Shown here piece after piece: positions 1 through 9,644 of a DNA stretch of 64,000 nt (position 1 is its first letter; each line of letters starts with the position of its first letter). A program made the translations under genes and the position numbers. The notes under the pieces were generated by a model. It searched no databases. It was not told the DNA's origin and was given only the letters and a program-made list of their open reading frames with translations. This DNA comes from a virus, in IMG/VR virus record IMGVR_UViG_3300006925_000007, positions 48,242-112,241 of that record; one strand, written 5' to 3'.

Positions 1-1427
1 AACAATTGACTAGTTGTTGCATAACTACTATCGTTTGTAAATGAACTTACATTAGTTGGTATACGTGCATCAACTCTAGCATTAGTATAATATAAGTTTG
101 TTCCTTCTGTTAAATCAGAAGTAGTCTTAGCGTTAAATATTGTATTAACTCTAGCATCTGTATAATATAAATTTCCGGCTTCTGCAATGTCATCTGTATC
201 TAATGCACCTGTTCCACCTGATACTGATGAATCAACATATGCCTTGGTTGCGGCATGATTGGCACTACTTGGTGCGCCACTTAATGTAAGTGCGCCTGTC
301 ATAGTGTCGCCTGCTTTAGCAACCTTTGTTCCTATTGCTGTAGTTAATGTTGTGCTAAGATTTGGATCATCACCTAATGCTGCGGCTAGTTCGTTTAATG
401 TATCTAATGTTGCTGGTGCTGAATCTACAACACCTGCTACCGCTGTATCAGTGTATGCTTTTGCATCTACTTCGGCTTGGTCTGCATATGATTCATATGC
501 AGTTGTGATTGCTGTTTCTCTTGTATCAGTGTATGCTTTTGCATCTACTTCGGCTTGGTCTGCATATGATTCCATAGCAGTTTGTAGCGAAGTATTTGCA
601 CCTGCCGCCGTTGCTTCTGCCGCCGCCTGGGCTGCATCTGCTTTAGTAGTTGCATCTGCTGCCGCTGTGCTAATTGCATCTGCTTCGGCTTGATCTGCAT
701 ATGTCTGATATGCAGTTGTGATTGCAGTTGTTTGAGCTGTATCTAATGAGGCTGCTGTTGCTGCCGCTGTAGAAATTGCATCTGCTTCTGCCGTATCTGC
801 ATACGATTGAGCTGATGCCAATGCCGCATTTGCTTTAGTAGTTGCATCTGCTGCCGCTGTGCTAATTGCATCTGCTTCGGCTGTATCTGCATATGTTTCT
901 GTGGCATAATTTTTTGTGCCTAATAAAGTGTTTACTCTAGCATCAGTATAATAGAGATTGCCTGCTTCTGCTATGTCGTCTGTATCTAATGAACTTGTTC
1001 CGCTTGATATTGAACTATCTACATATGCTTTAGTAGAGGCATGATTTGCATTAGTAGGTGCACCACTTAATGTTAATGCTCCTGTTAATGTTCCACCTGC
1101 TAATGGTAGCTTAGTGTTAATGTTACCTGTGTTTGTACCAATGTCGGCAGCTAATGCAGATGTTGTTGATGTTAAGGCCGAGACAGCTCTTGCATCTGTA
1201 AAAAATAAATTAGTTGAGCCTTCAGTGACATTATCAGTATTAATTGATGCTTCCGTTAAATCAGCAATATCAACATTTTTTAATGTAATTTTTGGTGGCG
1301 AGGCTCCATCATGTGTAAATACATCTACGCCGCCAATTTGTAATTTATCTAGATTACTATTTGTTTCAATAACCGCTGAAGCGTCTATATCTTGTATTAC
1401 TGTTTGGTTACCAATTTTAAAAGCCAC
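1..1427 (-). CDS. Alanine-rich repeat tail fibre protein (3' end outside window)
   Basis: The reading frame is open from a GTG at 1427 down to base 1, so the C-terminus lies outside the window. I chose the GTG because GGAG sits 7 bases upstream and because the protein then starts MAFKIGNQ, matching the MAFR starts of the next two fibre genes. After about 110 residues it enters long alanine/threonine/aspartate repeats (units such as ADAISTAAADATTKADAA, YADTAEADAK and AKAYTDTREAAI). These are interrupted by modules ending DTDDIAEAGNLYYTDARV and by an LDTLNELAAALGDDPN module. Such repeats are typical of trimeric fibrous shaft proteins of marine T4-like phages. Its exact place in the virion (long fibre, short fibre or whisker) cannot be told. 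The gene shares an identical 115-bp segment with the S74 fibre gene. Confidence 0.8.
   Translation of the reverse strand, partial: MAFKIGNQTVIQDIDASAVIETNSNLDKLQIGGVDVFTHDGASPPKITLKNVDIADLTEASINTDNVTEGSTNLFFTDARAVSALTSTTSALAADIGTNTGNINTKLPLAGGTLTGALTLSGAPTNANHASTKAYVDSSISSGTSSLDTDDIAEAGNLYYTDARVNTLLGTKNYATETYADTAEADAISTAAADATTKANAALASAQSYADTAEADAISTAAATAASLDTAQTTAITTAYQTYADQAEADAISTAAADATTKADAAQAAAEATAAGANTSLQTAMESYADQAEVDAKAYTDTRETAITTAYESYADQAEVDAKAYTDTAVAGVVDSAPATLDTLNELAAALGDDPNLSTTLTTAIGTKVAKAGDTMTGALTLSGAPSSANHAATKAYVDSSVSGGTGALDTDDIAEAGNLYYTDARVNTIFNAKTTSDLTEGTNLYYTNARVDARIPTNVSSFTNDSSYATTSQL
630..744. repeat. 115-bp exact repeat, copy 1
   Basis: This stretch is identical base for base to 2900-3014, in the same orientation. 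It encodes the alanine-rich shaft repeat in both neighbouring fibre genes. The bases immediately outside differ (629 g against 2899 t; 745 a against 3015 t), which defines its limits. Identity over this length at the DNA level, not only the protein level, points to recent duplication or gene conversion between the two genes. Confidence 0.9.
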
Positions 1428-1463
1428 GTTTAATCTCCATCCTATATTATATATTTATGCTTG

Positions 1464-2216
1464 TTATGGAATAAGCTGATATGTAGAAGGAATAAGTTGA
1501 ACCCAATTTGTTCCATTATATCCTTCAAACATTTTTGTTGTTGTATTAAACCACATCATGCCTTCTACTGCTGGAGATGGTCGACCTACTGCCAGTCCTT
1601 TTGGCAATACAAATGTAGTTGTTACTTCAACATCACCAACTAATCCGCCAGTAAATGTAGTGCTTGTGCTTGACACATCTACAATAACTGTGCCAGTGTT
1701 GTTTATAACATCACCACGGAATGTTGCTGGTGTTGAAGCATCACCTGGATTCAATACAATCGATGTTGTGTCTGTTTCATCCGCTAAATTATAGCCAACT
1801 TTATTAGCATATGAAGAGTCTGTATCAGTAAAACTAATAACACCAGTGGAACTATCATAAGACAAACTACCAGTTGCCGAAATGGATGCTCTTGCATCTG
1901 CATCTGTATATTGTGTTGGTAAATTGCCTGCAACAAGTGTATCTGCAGTAAGTGTTCCTACTGTAATACTACCTTTTGTAATTGCACTTGCATTTATACT
2001 ATTAAGTGATTGTGGCGTTAATTCAACTGAATCAATTAGTAGAAATGTATTTGTTTCGTGATCTCTAACAAAGCCGGCATAAGTTATAGAGCCGATTTTG
2101 CCCAACCACCCTACGTCTGTTGGTAAGCTACTATCTTTATTCAGTATAAGTAATGGATCATTAAATCCAACGTCATTACTTATAAGATTAGTTGATTGTA
2201 TTCCTCTGAATGCCAT
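1464..2216 (-). CDS. Fibre-associated structural protein, 250 aa
   Basis: The protein starts MAFRGIQSTNLI, the same kind of opening as the larger fibre proteins on either side. The middle is rich in Ser/Thr/Gly beta-type sequence, with a module LSYDSSTGVISFTDTD that also occurs in the 1500-aa protein as YNNSTGVISVDTD. The C-terminus, with AVEGMMWFNTTTKMFEGYNG then TNWVQL, is the small tryptophan-rich motif commonly seen near the ends of phage fibre proteins. It lies between two fibre genes on the same strand, behind a late-type promoter motif. It is probably a virion fibre or fibre-adaptor component. The exact role is unknown. Confidence 0.65.
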   Translation of the reverse strand: MAFRGIQSTNLISNDVGFNDPLLILNKDSSLPTDVGWLGKIGSITYAGFVRDHETNTFLLIDSVELTPQSLNSINASAITKGSITVGTLTADTLVAGNLPTQYTDADARASISATGSLSYDSSTGVISFTDTDSSYANKVGYNLADETDTTSIVLNPGDASTPATFRGDVINNTGTVIVDVSSTSTTFTGGLVGDVEVTTTFVLPKGLAVGRPSPAVEGMMWFNTTTKMFEGYNGTNWVQLIPSTYQLIP

Positions 2217-2240
2217 TTAAATTCTCTCTATGTTATGTTA

Positions 2241-2249
2241 GTATTTATC
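2241..2249 (-). promoter_or_regulatory. Late-type promoter motif GATAAATAC
   Basis: GATAAATAC on the minus strand, 25 bases before the 250-aa fibre gene. It closely resembles the T4 late promoter core TATAAATA recognised by gp55, and near-identical motifs precede many other units in this window. Confidence 0.6.
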
Positions 2250-2270
2250 AATAAAAGAAATGTTAGTCAT

Positions 2271-2299
2271 AAAAAAAGCAGTGCCTAAGCACTGCTTTT
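2271..2299 (-). terminator. Rho-independent terminator after the S74 fibre gene
   Basis: On the minus strand the arms AAAGCAGTGC and GCACTGCTTT form a perfect stem with a TTAG loop, followed by a run of T. It lies just downstream of the stop of the S74 fibre gene and separates it from the next late promoter. Confidence 0.9.
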
Positions 2300-2317
2300 A
2301 ATGTTAGTAATTTAAAA

Positions 2318-4852
2318 TTACTTTTTAAGTTCTTTAACTTCTGCTGATAGTTCTTTAACCGCTTCAATTAATAGACCTGTAATGTTACCATAAGCAACAT
2401 GATGTAAACCGTTTGCATCTGTGTGAACTGCTTCAGGTAATACTGCGTTTAATTCCTGAGCAACAACACCTGTTGATACTGAACCGTCTTCTAGTCTTTC
2501 AAAAGTAACACCGCGAACTGCTTCAACTCTATTTAGAGCGTTGTCAATTGTTTGGATGTTAGTTTTCAAACTCTCATCTGAGTAAGCTGTAATATCACCT
2601 GTTGCTGTAAAGCCACCTGTGAATGAACCTGACATTGCAATATCGTTTGCATTAACAGTAATACCGTTACCTGCAATTGCATTTAATGTAACACTTGAGT
2701 TTCCAGTTTGGTTAGCAGTGAATGATCCACCACCTGTCATACCAGCACCTGCTGTTACTGTCATTGTTCCATCACCAATTGTCAATCCACTAATAGCTGC
2801 TGAAAGTTCAGCATCTGTTGCCATTGCGTCTTGGATTTCTTTTAGTGTATCAAAAGCCGCGCCTGCACCGTTAGTTACGTCTGAAACTGCTGCTGCTCTG
2901 GCTGCATCTGCTTTAGTAGTTGCATCTGCTGCCGCTGTGCTAATTGCATCTGCTTCGGCTTGATCTGCATATGTCTGATATGCAGTTGTGATTGCAGTTG
3001 TTTGAGCTGTATCTTTAGCTGTTGCATCTGCACTTGCTGTTGCTTCTGCTGCCGCCTGGGCTGCATCTGCTTTAGTAGTTGCATCTGCTGCCGCTGTGCT
3101 AATTGCATCTGCTTCTGCCGTATCTGCATAAGTTTCTAATGCAGTTGTTTGTGCCGCATCTGCTGCCGCCCAAGCTGTATTAATTGCAGCTTCTCTTGTA
3201 TCAGTATATGCTTTTGCATCTACTTCGGCTGCGTCTGCTTTAGATGTTGCATCTGCTGCCGCTGTGCTAATTGCATCTGCCTCAGCTGCGTCTGCCTTAG
3301 TAGTTGCGTCTGCTGCCGCTGTGCTAATTGCATCTGCTTCGGCATTATCTGCATATGTTCTGTATGCTGATGTAATTGCTACTTCACGTGCATCAATATA
3401 TGAATGTTCAGCATCTGCTTTAGTAGTTGCATCTGTTGCCGCTGCTGCCTGAGCCGCATTTGCTTTAGTAGTTGCATCTGCTGCCGCTGTGCTAATTGCA
3501 TCTGCTTCGGCTTGATCTGCTTTAGTAGTTGCATCACTTGCCGCTGTGCTAATTGCATCTGCTTCGGCTTGATCTGCATACGATTGAGCTGATGATAATG
3601 TTGCCGCATCCTGTGTGTCAACATATGTAGTTGCTGCTTTTAGACCCAATGCTGTAGTCATTGTTGCACTAAAGTTAGCATCATCACCTAACGCTGCCGC
3701 TAGTTCATTTAACGTATCAATTGCACCTGGTGCCGAGTCAACTAAGTTAGCAACTTCAGTATCAGTATATGAAGCAGCTGCTGTTTGTGCCGCATTTGCT
3801 TTAGCTGTTGCGTCTGCACTTGCTGTTGCTTCTGCTGCCGTTTGGGCTGCACTTGCTTTAGTAGATGCGTCTGCACTTGCAGTTGAAATTGCATCTGCTT
3901 CGGCTGTATCTGCGTAAGTTTGCATTGCAGTTGTTACTGCTGCGTCACCTGCCGCCCAAGCAGTATTAATGCTTGAAGTTTGTGCCGTATCTGCCGCTGC
4001 CCATGCCGTATTAATTGCTGTTTCACGTGTGTCAGTGTATGCTTTAGCGTCTGTTTCTGCCGTATCTGCATATGATTCATATGCAGTTGTGATTGCTGTT
4101 TCTCTTGTATCAGTATATGCTTTAGCGTCTGCTTCGGCTGTATCTGCATAAGTTTCTAATGCAGTTGTTTGAGCTGTATCTGCCGCTGCCCATGCCGTAT
4201 TAATAGCCGTATCAGCCGCTGCAAATTCAGTGCGGATAGCCGCTCTGTCTGTAGATGCTGATGCTAAAGCTGTAGTAATAGTTGCCGCATAGTTGGCGTC
4301 ATCGCCTAATGCATTTGCTATTTCATTCAAAGTATCTAAGGCGCCTGGCGCTCCATTTACTAAGTCTGAAATTGCATCATCAACATAAGATTTATTTGCA
4401 CCATCTGTTGCTGCTGTAGGAGTTCCTACATTAACAATTTTATTTGAATCTGCATCAATTTTATCACCAAATACAACCGCTGTTCCACCTGCGTCAGTAA
4501 TTTTCTTACCTGATCCCATTTGTAACGTTTGTTGGACTGAAATTGGTTGATCTGAAGCAAATGCAATTTGTCCAGATCCTGTAGTTCTTGTTAATAGACC
4601 TTGGTTGTTGTCCGCCGATACGACGATTGTTCCAGAGTCTGAGTGAAGGACTTTTTGTCCATCAACATATAATGAGCCTTGTGATAAAAACAAGTCTCGC
4701 CATTTCTTCGTTGTTGAGCCTAAATCGTAACCTGTGGTTCCATCAGAGTCAACAGTTGGAAGAATGTGGCCGGTCATTTCCAGATTAGCTGATATGCTTG
4801 AATCATCGCTAGTTTGGAAGCCGCCGTCGATTATAAATTTTTTCTGTGCCAT
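2318..4852 (-). CDS. Tail fibre with C-terminal peptidase S74 chaperone
   Basis: 844 aa, starting MAQKKFIID behind AAGGAAAA. Residues about 1-170 include a DLGSTTKKWRDLFLSQG type module seen in marine phage fibres. Residues about 170-660 are alanine-rich shaft repeats with two LDTLNE(I/L)A(N/A)ALGDDAN modules. Residues about 680-755 are glycine/threonine-rich. The last about 90 residues are an intramolecular chaperone of the peptidase S74 family: SDESLKTNI contains the Ser-Lys pair used for autocleavage in that family, followed by GVVAQELNAVLPEAV and LIEAVKELSAEVKELKK, the usual C-terminal coiled coil. In known S74 fibres this domain assembles the trimer and is then cleaved off. Role in receptor binding is inferred. 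Confidence 0.88.
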   Translation of the reverse strand: MAQKKFIIDGGFQTSDDSSISANLEMTGHILPTVDSDGTTGYDLGSTTKKWRDLFLSQGSLYVDGQKVLHSDSGTIVVSADNNQGLLTRTTGSGQIAFASDQPISVQQTLQMGSGKKITDAGGTAVVFGDKIDADSNKIVNVGTPTAATDGANKSYVDDAISDLVNGAPGALDTLNEIANALGDDANYAATITTALASASTDRAAIRTEFAAADTAINTAWAAADTAQTTALETYADTAEADAKAYTDTRETAITTAYESYADTAETDAKAYTDTRETAINTAWAAADTAQTSSINTAWAAGDAAVTTAMQTYADTAEADAISTASADASTKASAAQTAAEATASADATAKANAAQTAAASYTDTEVANLVDSAPGAIDTLNELAAALGDDANFSATMTTALGLKAATTYVDTQDAATLSSAQSYADQAEADAISTAASDATTKADQAEADAISTAAADATTKANAAQAAAATDATTKADAEHSYIDAREVAITSAYRTYADNAEADAISTAAADATTKADAAEADAISTAAADATSKADAAEVDAKAYTDTREAAINTAWAAADAAQTTALETYADTAEADAISTAAADATTKADAAQAAAEATASADATAKDTAQTTAITTAYQTYADQAEADAISTAAADATTKADAARAAAVSDVTNGAGAAFDTLKEIQDAMATDAELSAAISGLTIGDGTMTVTAGAGMTGGGSFTANQTGNSSVTLNAIAGNGITVNANDIAMSGSFTGGFTATGDITAYSDESLKTNIQTIDNALNRVEAVRGVTFERLEDGSVSTGVVAQELNAVLPEAVHTDANGLHHVAYGNITGLLIEAVKELSAEVKELKK
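2900..3014. repeat. 115-bp exact repeat, copy 2
   Basis: Identical to 630-744 in the neighbouring fibre gene and in the same orientation. Shorter near-identical units recur through 3040-3580 as part of the same alanine-rich coding repeat. Confidence 0.9.
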
Positions 4853-4901
4853 ATTTTAATTTTCCTTTTTCGCGAAAAACGGATCTACATTGAGTAGCAA
4901 T

Positions 4902-4910
4902 GTATTTACC
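4902..4910 (-). promoter_or_regulatory. Late-type promoter motif GGTAAATAC
   Basis: GGTAAATAC on the minus strand, about 50 bases before the S74 fibre start. It differs by one base from the GATAAATAC form found elsewhere in the window. Confidence 0.45.
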
Positions 4911-4967
4911 GTTATCTTTAACATATTAAATGCTTTTATATTCATAATATACTTAACCTCTAATATG

Positions 4968-4990
4968 GGGTGCAACCTCGGGCTGCACCC
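4968..4990 (-). other. Inverted repeat after the 1500-aa fibre gene
   Basis: GGGTGCA and TGCACCC form a 7-bp stem with a 9-base loop, about 20 bases past the stop of the gene ending at 5013. No T-run follows on the minus strand, so it may slow polymerase or stabilise the mRNA end rather than be a classical terminator. Confidence 0.5.
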
Positions 4991-5012
4991 TATTAATATT
5001 GGTTACCTCAAC

Positions 5013-8000
5013 TTACACATCAATGTATGTTGAAATAACTTTTACTGTTGCTGTTCCTGAGTTAGTTGTATAGGTTAACTCTACGTTAGCTCCGTTCATG
5101 TCAACACTTGCGTCACCCACTAAGCTAGAACCTGTATACACCATCGCATATTCTGTGATGTATGCTGTAGTTCCATCGTGTGTAACTAGTGCTTCACGTG
5201 TTTCGTAATTTCCATTACCATCGTCTGCTTGTATAATATACTTCGCTGAACGATATGTTGCTTTAGCAAAGGTATCGATTACATCTCCACCTGTTGTAGT
5301 TGAAACATTCGAACCTTGCACGTATGCTTTGATATCAGCTGATAATTTATCAGTTGTTACCTGTCCTGCTGTTAGCGTTGGTGATAGTCCTACTTGAGGA
5401 GCAATAACAACTGCTTGTGTGCCTACCGGCATTGCAGATGTTAATGTAATCACTTGGCTAGCAATTGTATAGTGTGTAACTGGATCCTGAATAACACCGC
5501 CAACAAATACAAATGCATCCGCTTGATTAATATCTTGCGTTAATGCAAATTGTGTTGCAACACCGTCACCTGCAATAGTTTGACGGAAGTTGTTAGTGAA
5601 TATCAATGAAGGATCTTTAAGTTCCATACCATCTTCGTTTGAATTAACAGTTAAAACATATCCATCTTTGTTAGTATATGCTGTGTCGCTTACATCTGTT
5701 AAATCTAGGACTGTTTTATCAGTATCAACGCTAATAACACCTGTGCTATTGTTATAACTTACTAAACCATCGCCTGCTGTATCTGTTACAGATATAGCTG
5801 CTCTTGATCTAGCATCAGTGTAATATAGGTTTGAACCTTCAGCTAAGTCGTCTGTGTCAAAGTTTGACAAGTCTAGTGCAGAAACTGCCGCATCTAGTTG
5901 ACTTTTGTTGATGGCATCGCCTGCCGCTGTTCCGTTTGCAAGTCCAGTTACTTTATTGCTACCCATTGCAATATCACCCGACATAGTTCCACCAGCAAGT
6001 GCTAGTTTAAGGTCGATGTTTGATTGTAATGTAGTATCTGCTGCCTTATAAGCTGTATCTAACGCCGTATCTGCCGCTGCACGATCAATTAGCTCTTGAG
6101 CTAAGCCTGCCGTGTTAGTTGCAATATCAGTTGCGTTAGCATTTACTAGTCCAGTCAATGTGCTATCAGCACCTTGGAATGCAGTTACAATTTCTGTAAG
6201 TGAATCTAGTGCTGCTGGATCAGTGTTGCTTAGAATACCTGCAATTGCTGTTGCGTTTACCGCCTCTGCCGCTTGTGCTCTTGTGGCTTCTGCTGCAATT
6301 GAGGCTGCGTTAGTTACAACGTCTGCTGCAATGGCGTTTTCTGCCGTTGTAGCTCTTGTTGTTTCTGCCGCAATTGCGTTAGCATTTGCAACTTCTGCCG
6401 CACGTGCTGTAGTTGCCTCTGCCGCTACCGCAGTAGTTCTGTCAGTAACTTCTTGTGCAATAGCATCTGCGTTTGCTTTAGCTTGTGCATCAAGTAATAA
6501 GTCAACTGCTTTTAAGTTAGAACCAGCATCAATGTAGTTTGAACCACTGTGTGCTGTATATGTTCCGTCTAAGTTCAGTCCACCACTTGCCTGTGTTGCT
6601 GTAATTTCTAACAAGTTAGCCGCTGCCGATGCCGCATTTGCCTGCTCAGCCGCTCTGGCTGTTGATGCCTCTGCTGCTAAACCGTTTGTAAGAACTAATT
6701 CTGCCGCTTCTGCTCTAGTCTTTTCAGTTAGAACTTCTGCATCAGTATAAGTTGCCGCTGCCGTAATAGCATCTGCTTCTGCCGTATCTGCATACGATTG
6801 TAAAGCTGTTGTTTGGGCTGCGTCTGCTGCCGTAAATGCACTTGTTACTACTACGTCTGCCGCAATATAAGCCGCTGTAACAACACCGTCAGCTGCTGCA
6901 AATTCTGTGCGAATTGCCGCTCTGTCTGTGTTTGCTGCCGCTAAGTTAGTATCAACTTCACCGTGAACTTCGTTTACTGCTGCAACTAAATCAGATGCTG
7001 TAGTATTTAAGTTACCAATTGTGCCTATATTAGTAGTATTAGTGTTTACTTCACCATGCACTTCGTTAATAGCACCAACAAGTGTTGTTGCTGTTGTGTC
7101 TAGTGATTGTCCACCTGTTGAAACTACTGCTTCTAAACTATCTAAACGACCTTCTGCTGCGTCCATTTCTGTTTCTAGTGTTACAATGTCAGCTTCGTTA
7201 GTTGTTAAACGTGTTCCGTTAGCTGTAATTAGACCTTGTAAAGTTGAATCAGCGGCTGCAAAAGCATCACCAATTTCTTTTAATGTGTCTAATGCACCAT
7301 CGGCATTTAACAAGATAGCGTCAACACGAGCTGATTCAGTATCAATGTTACTTTGTAACGTTGCGTCTGCTGCCGCTCTGGCTGTTGATTCAGTTGTAAT
7401 AGCTGCTGCGTTTGTAGAACCAGTTACTGTGTTAGCGTCTACGTCTGTGCGTAAACCTGCTTCAATACCAGTTGCACGTGTTACTTCATTTGTAATAGCA
7501 GTAGTGTTTGCACCTTCTGCCGCTCTAGCAGTTGTGGCTTCCGCCGCAATTGCGTTTGCGTTTACAAGTTCTGCTGCTCTGGCTGTTGTAGCTTCTGCTG
7601 TAATGTTAGCTTGTAACGTGTTATCTGCAGATGTTCTATCTGTAACTTCTTGTGCAATTGCTGCCGTGTTAGTTGCAATGTCACTTGTGTTAGTTGATAT
7701 GTCACCAGCGTTAGCTGTTACTTGAAGTTGAATAGCTGCGTCTGCCGCCTTATAAGCTGTATCTAGAGCCGTGTCAGCTGTTTGAAACGCTGTAGTTACT
7801 GCCGCGTCACCACTATCAATACGAGCTTTTACAGTGTTACCATTTGTTCCGTCTACAGTTGCATCACCAATTAGTGCTGCGTCTTCTGTATCTGCATGTG
7901 CAATCGCTGCCGCCTGTGCCGCGTTTGCTTTAGTAGTTGCGTCTGCTGCCGCTGTTGCCACAGATGCCGCATCACCACTAATTCTTGCAGTTTCTTCTGC

Positions 8001-9503
8001 AGTGATATTAGTTTGTAATGTAGTGTCTGCTGATGCACGTGAAGCCGCTTCAGTGTTGATATTACCTTGTAATGTAGTATCAGCACTTGCTCTTGCAGTT
8101 GCTTCAGTTGAGATAGCTGTAGTATTTGACGCAATTAAGGCACTAAAGTTACTGTCAGCTGCCTGGAACGCCGCTACAATTTCTGTTAACGAGTCTAATG
8201 CTGCTGGATCTGTATTGCTGATAATGTCATCAATACGTGCTGTTTCTGTGTCAATGTTTCCTTGTAGAACACCTTCGCGTGTGTCTGTGTATGCTTTTGC
8301 GTCTACTTCGGCTTGGTCAGCATATGCTTCCCAGGCTGTAGTATTTGCAGTTGTTTGAGCTGTGTCAGCCGCTGCCCACGCCGTATTAATACTTGTAGTT
8401 TGTGCCGCATCTGCTGCCGCCCAAGCTGTATTAATTGCTGTTTCACGTGTGTCAGTGTATGCTTTAGCATCTACTTCTGCTTGATCGGCATATGCCTCCC
8501 ACGCTGTAGTATTTGCTGTTGTCTGAGCCGTATCTGCTGCCGCAAAATCAGTTCTGATACTTGTATCAGCGTTCTGTCTTGCAGTTTCTTCAGAAGCGAT
8601 ATCAGCCGCGTTTGCCGCCTCAGCTCCTCTGGCAGTAGTTGCCTCTGCCGCTAAATTTGTTGTTAAGGTTGAGATATCTGCGTTAGTGGCTGAAATTTCA
8701 GCTGCTAATCCATTTGTTAATGTTGTGATATCACCTTCATTTGCAGTAACACGAACGTCTAAGGCATTATCTGCCGCTGTTCTTAATCCTGCTTCAGTAA
8801 CTACCGCTGCTGCGTTAGTTGCCTCAACTCCTTGTGCTCTAGTAATCTCAGCCGCAATATCACTTGCGTTTTGAGTTTCAGCTGCTGTTGCTCTAGTAAC
8901 CTCATTTGAGATTGCTGTGGCGTTTGCTGCAATACCTGCCGTAAATACTGAGTCTGCACTTTGGAATGCAGTTACAATTTCACTAAGCGAGTCTAGTGCT
9001 GCTGGATCTGTGTTACCTATAATATTTGTAATCTGTGTTTGTAATGCCGTATCTGCTGCCTTATAAGCTGTATCTAGGGCACTCTCAGCCGCTAATGCAC
9101 GTGTTTCCTCGTTTGAGATAGCAGTGGTGTTTGCACCTTCTGCCGCACGAGCCGTAGTAGCTTCGTTTGTAATTGCTGTTGTATTAGCCGATTCTGCTGC
9201 TGTGGCGCGATTCGTTTCTACTAAAACTGCTGCTGCGATATCTGAAGCAACTGCTGTCTTGGCTCTAGCATCAGTAAAGTATAAGTTTGAGCCTTCTGAT
9301 AAATCATCGGTATCATATGAACCAATAAGATCAGCTGCTGAAACTTTCTTCAAAGATGATGAAGCTGCGACGTGTAATAGAATTGTATCTAACGAATTAA
9401 CTGAACTTGCACCTGTTTGGCCAGAAACGGATGCTGCGTCTAGTTTGGATTCGGTTACTGATGCGTTAGCAAGAGCCGGCGTTTTTATTTGTCTAAAAGC
9501 CAT
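5013..9503 (-). CDS. Giant alanine-rich repeat tail fibre protein
   Basis: About 1496 aa. I place the start at the ATG at 9503 (MAFRQIKTPA), because GGAG lies 9 bases before it; an in-frame TTG 15 bases upstream is part of that ribosome site. The N-terminal about 90 residues contain DTDDLSEGSNLYFTDARAK. The bulk is heptad-like Ala/Thr/Glu/Asn repeats (EATTARAAEGANTTAI, DTAYKAADTALQ) with at least five copies of a DPAALDSL(S/T)EIV(T/A)AFQ module. This suggests a very long trimeric shaft. The last about 200 residues are beta-rich (FTNNFRQTIAGDGVATQFAL, FVFVGGVIQDPVTHYTI) and may form a tip domain. No S74 chaperone is present. Family-level homology to marine T4-like fibres is inferred from the repeat style. 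Confidence 0.8.
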   Translation of the reverse strand: MAFRQIKTPALANASVTESKLDAASVSGQTGASSVNSLDTILLHVAASSSLKKVSAADLIGSYDTDDLSEGSNLYFTDARAKTAVASDIAAAVLVETNRATAAESANTTAITNEATTARAAEGANTTAISNEETRALAAESALDTAYKAADTALQTQITNIIGNTDPAALDSLSEIVTAFQSADSVFTAGIAANATAISNEVTRATAAETQNASDIAAEITRAQGVEATNAAAVVTEAGLRTAADNALDVRVTANEGDITTLTNGLAAEISATNADISTLTTNLAAEATTARGAEAANAADIASEETARQNADTSIRTDFAAADTAQTTANTTAWEAYADQAEVDAKAYTDTRETAINTAWAAADAAQTTSINTAWAAADTAQTTANTTAWEAYADQAEVDAKAYTDTREGVLQGNIDTETARIDDIISNTDPAALDSLTEIVAAFQAADSNFSALIASNTTAISTEATARASADTTLQGNINTEAASRASADTTLQTNITAEETARISGDAASVATAAADATTKANAAQAAAIAHADTEDAALIGDATVDGTNGNTVKARIDSGDAAVTTAFQTADTALDTAYKAADAAIQLQVTANAGDISTNTSDIATNTAAIAQEVTDRTSADNTLQANITAEATTARAAELVNANAIAAEATTARAAEGANTTAITNEVTRATGIEAGLRTDVDANTVTGSTNAAAITTESTARAAADATLQSNIDTESARVDAILLNADGALDTLKEIGDAFAAADSTLQGLITANGTRLTTNEADIVTLETEMDAAEGRLDSLEAVVSTGGQSLDTTATTLVGAINEVHGEVNTNTTNIGTIGNLNTTASDLVAAVNEVHGEVDTNLAAANTDRAAIRTEFAAADGVVTAAYIAADVVVTSAFTAADAAQTTALQSYADTAEADAITAAATYTDAEVLTEKTRAEAAELVLTNGLAAEASTARAAEQANAASAAANLLEITATQASGGLNLDGTYTAHSGSNYIDAGSNLKAVDLLLDAQAKANADAIAQEVTDRTTAVAAEATTARAAEVANANAIAAETTRATTAENAIAADVVTNAASIAAEATRAQAAEAVNATAIAGILSNTDPAALDSLTEIVTAFQGADSTLTGLVNANATDIATNTAGLAQELIDRAAADTALDTAYKAADTTLQSNIDLKLALAGGTMSGDIAMGSNKVTGLANGTAAGDAINKSQLDAAVSALDLSNFDTDDLAEGSNLYYTDARSRAAISVTDTAGDGLVSYNNSTGVISVDTDKTVLDLTDVSDTAYTNKDGYVLTVNSNEDGMELKDPSLIFTNNFRQTIAGDGVATQFALTQDINQADAFVFVGGVIQDPVTHYTIASQVITLTSAMPVGTQAVVIAPQVGLSPTLTAGQVTTDKLSADIKAYVQGSNVSTTTGGDVIDTFAKATYRSAKYIIQADDGNGNYETREALVTHDGTTAYITEYAMVYTGSSLVGDASVDMNGANVELTYTTNSGTATVKVISTYIDV

Positions 9504-9590
9504 GTTAGATTTCTCCAATCAATATATTGATAAAAACATATAAATTCTTTTATATGCCCAAGACAATGAGCTCACACTCATTGCATAATG

Positions 9591-9599
9591 TTATTTATC
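9591..9599 (-). promoter_or_regulatory. Late-type promoter motif GATAAATAA
   Basis: GATAAATAA on the minus strand, about 90 bases before the 1500-aa fibre gene. A second related motif (CATAAATAT, 9633-9641) lies just upstream, so this 141-bp gap holds two candidate late promoters. Confidence 0.5.
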
Positions 9600-9632
9600 A
9601 ATATATTGTGAAGATTATAACGTATGAAAATG

Positions 9633-9641
9633 ATATTTATG
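9633..9641 (-). promoter_or_regulatory. Second late-type motif CATAAATAT
   Basis: CATAAATAT on the minus strand immediately after the stop of the 527-aa structural gene and upstream of the 1500-aa fibre gene. Confidence 0.35.
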
Positions 9642-9644
9642 ACT

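Noticed and set aside
630-905. CRISPR-like array in repeats around 600-900
   Set aside because: Repeats are in-frame coding units of a fibre shaft; the intervals are not unique spacers and no cas genes are present.
5013-9518. Start of the giant fibre at the upstream TTG (9518)
   Set aside because: That codon is part of the GGAG ribosome site serving the ATG at 9503, and the MAFR start matches sister genes.
259-9543. Many plus-strand frames of 60-234 codons opposite the fibre genes
   Set aside because: They are mirror translations of the Ala/Thr-rich repeats (low complexity, Cys-rich or Leu/His-rich), without ribosome sites, and are fully overlapped by well-supported minus-strand genes.
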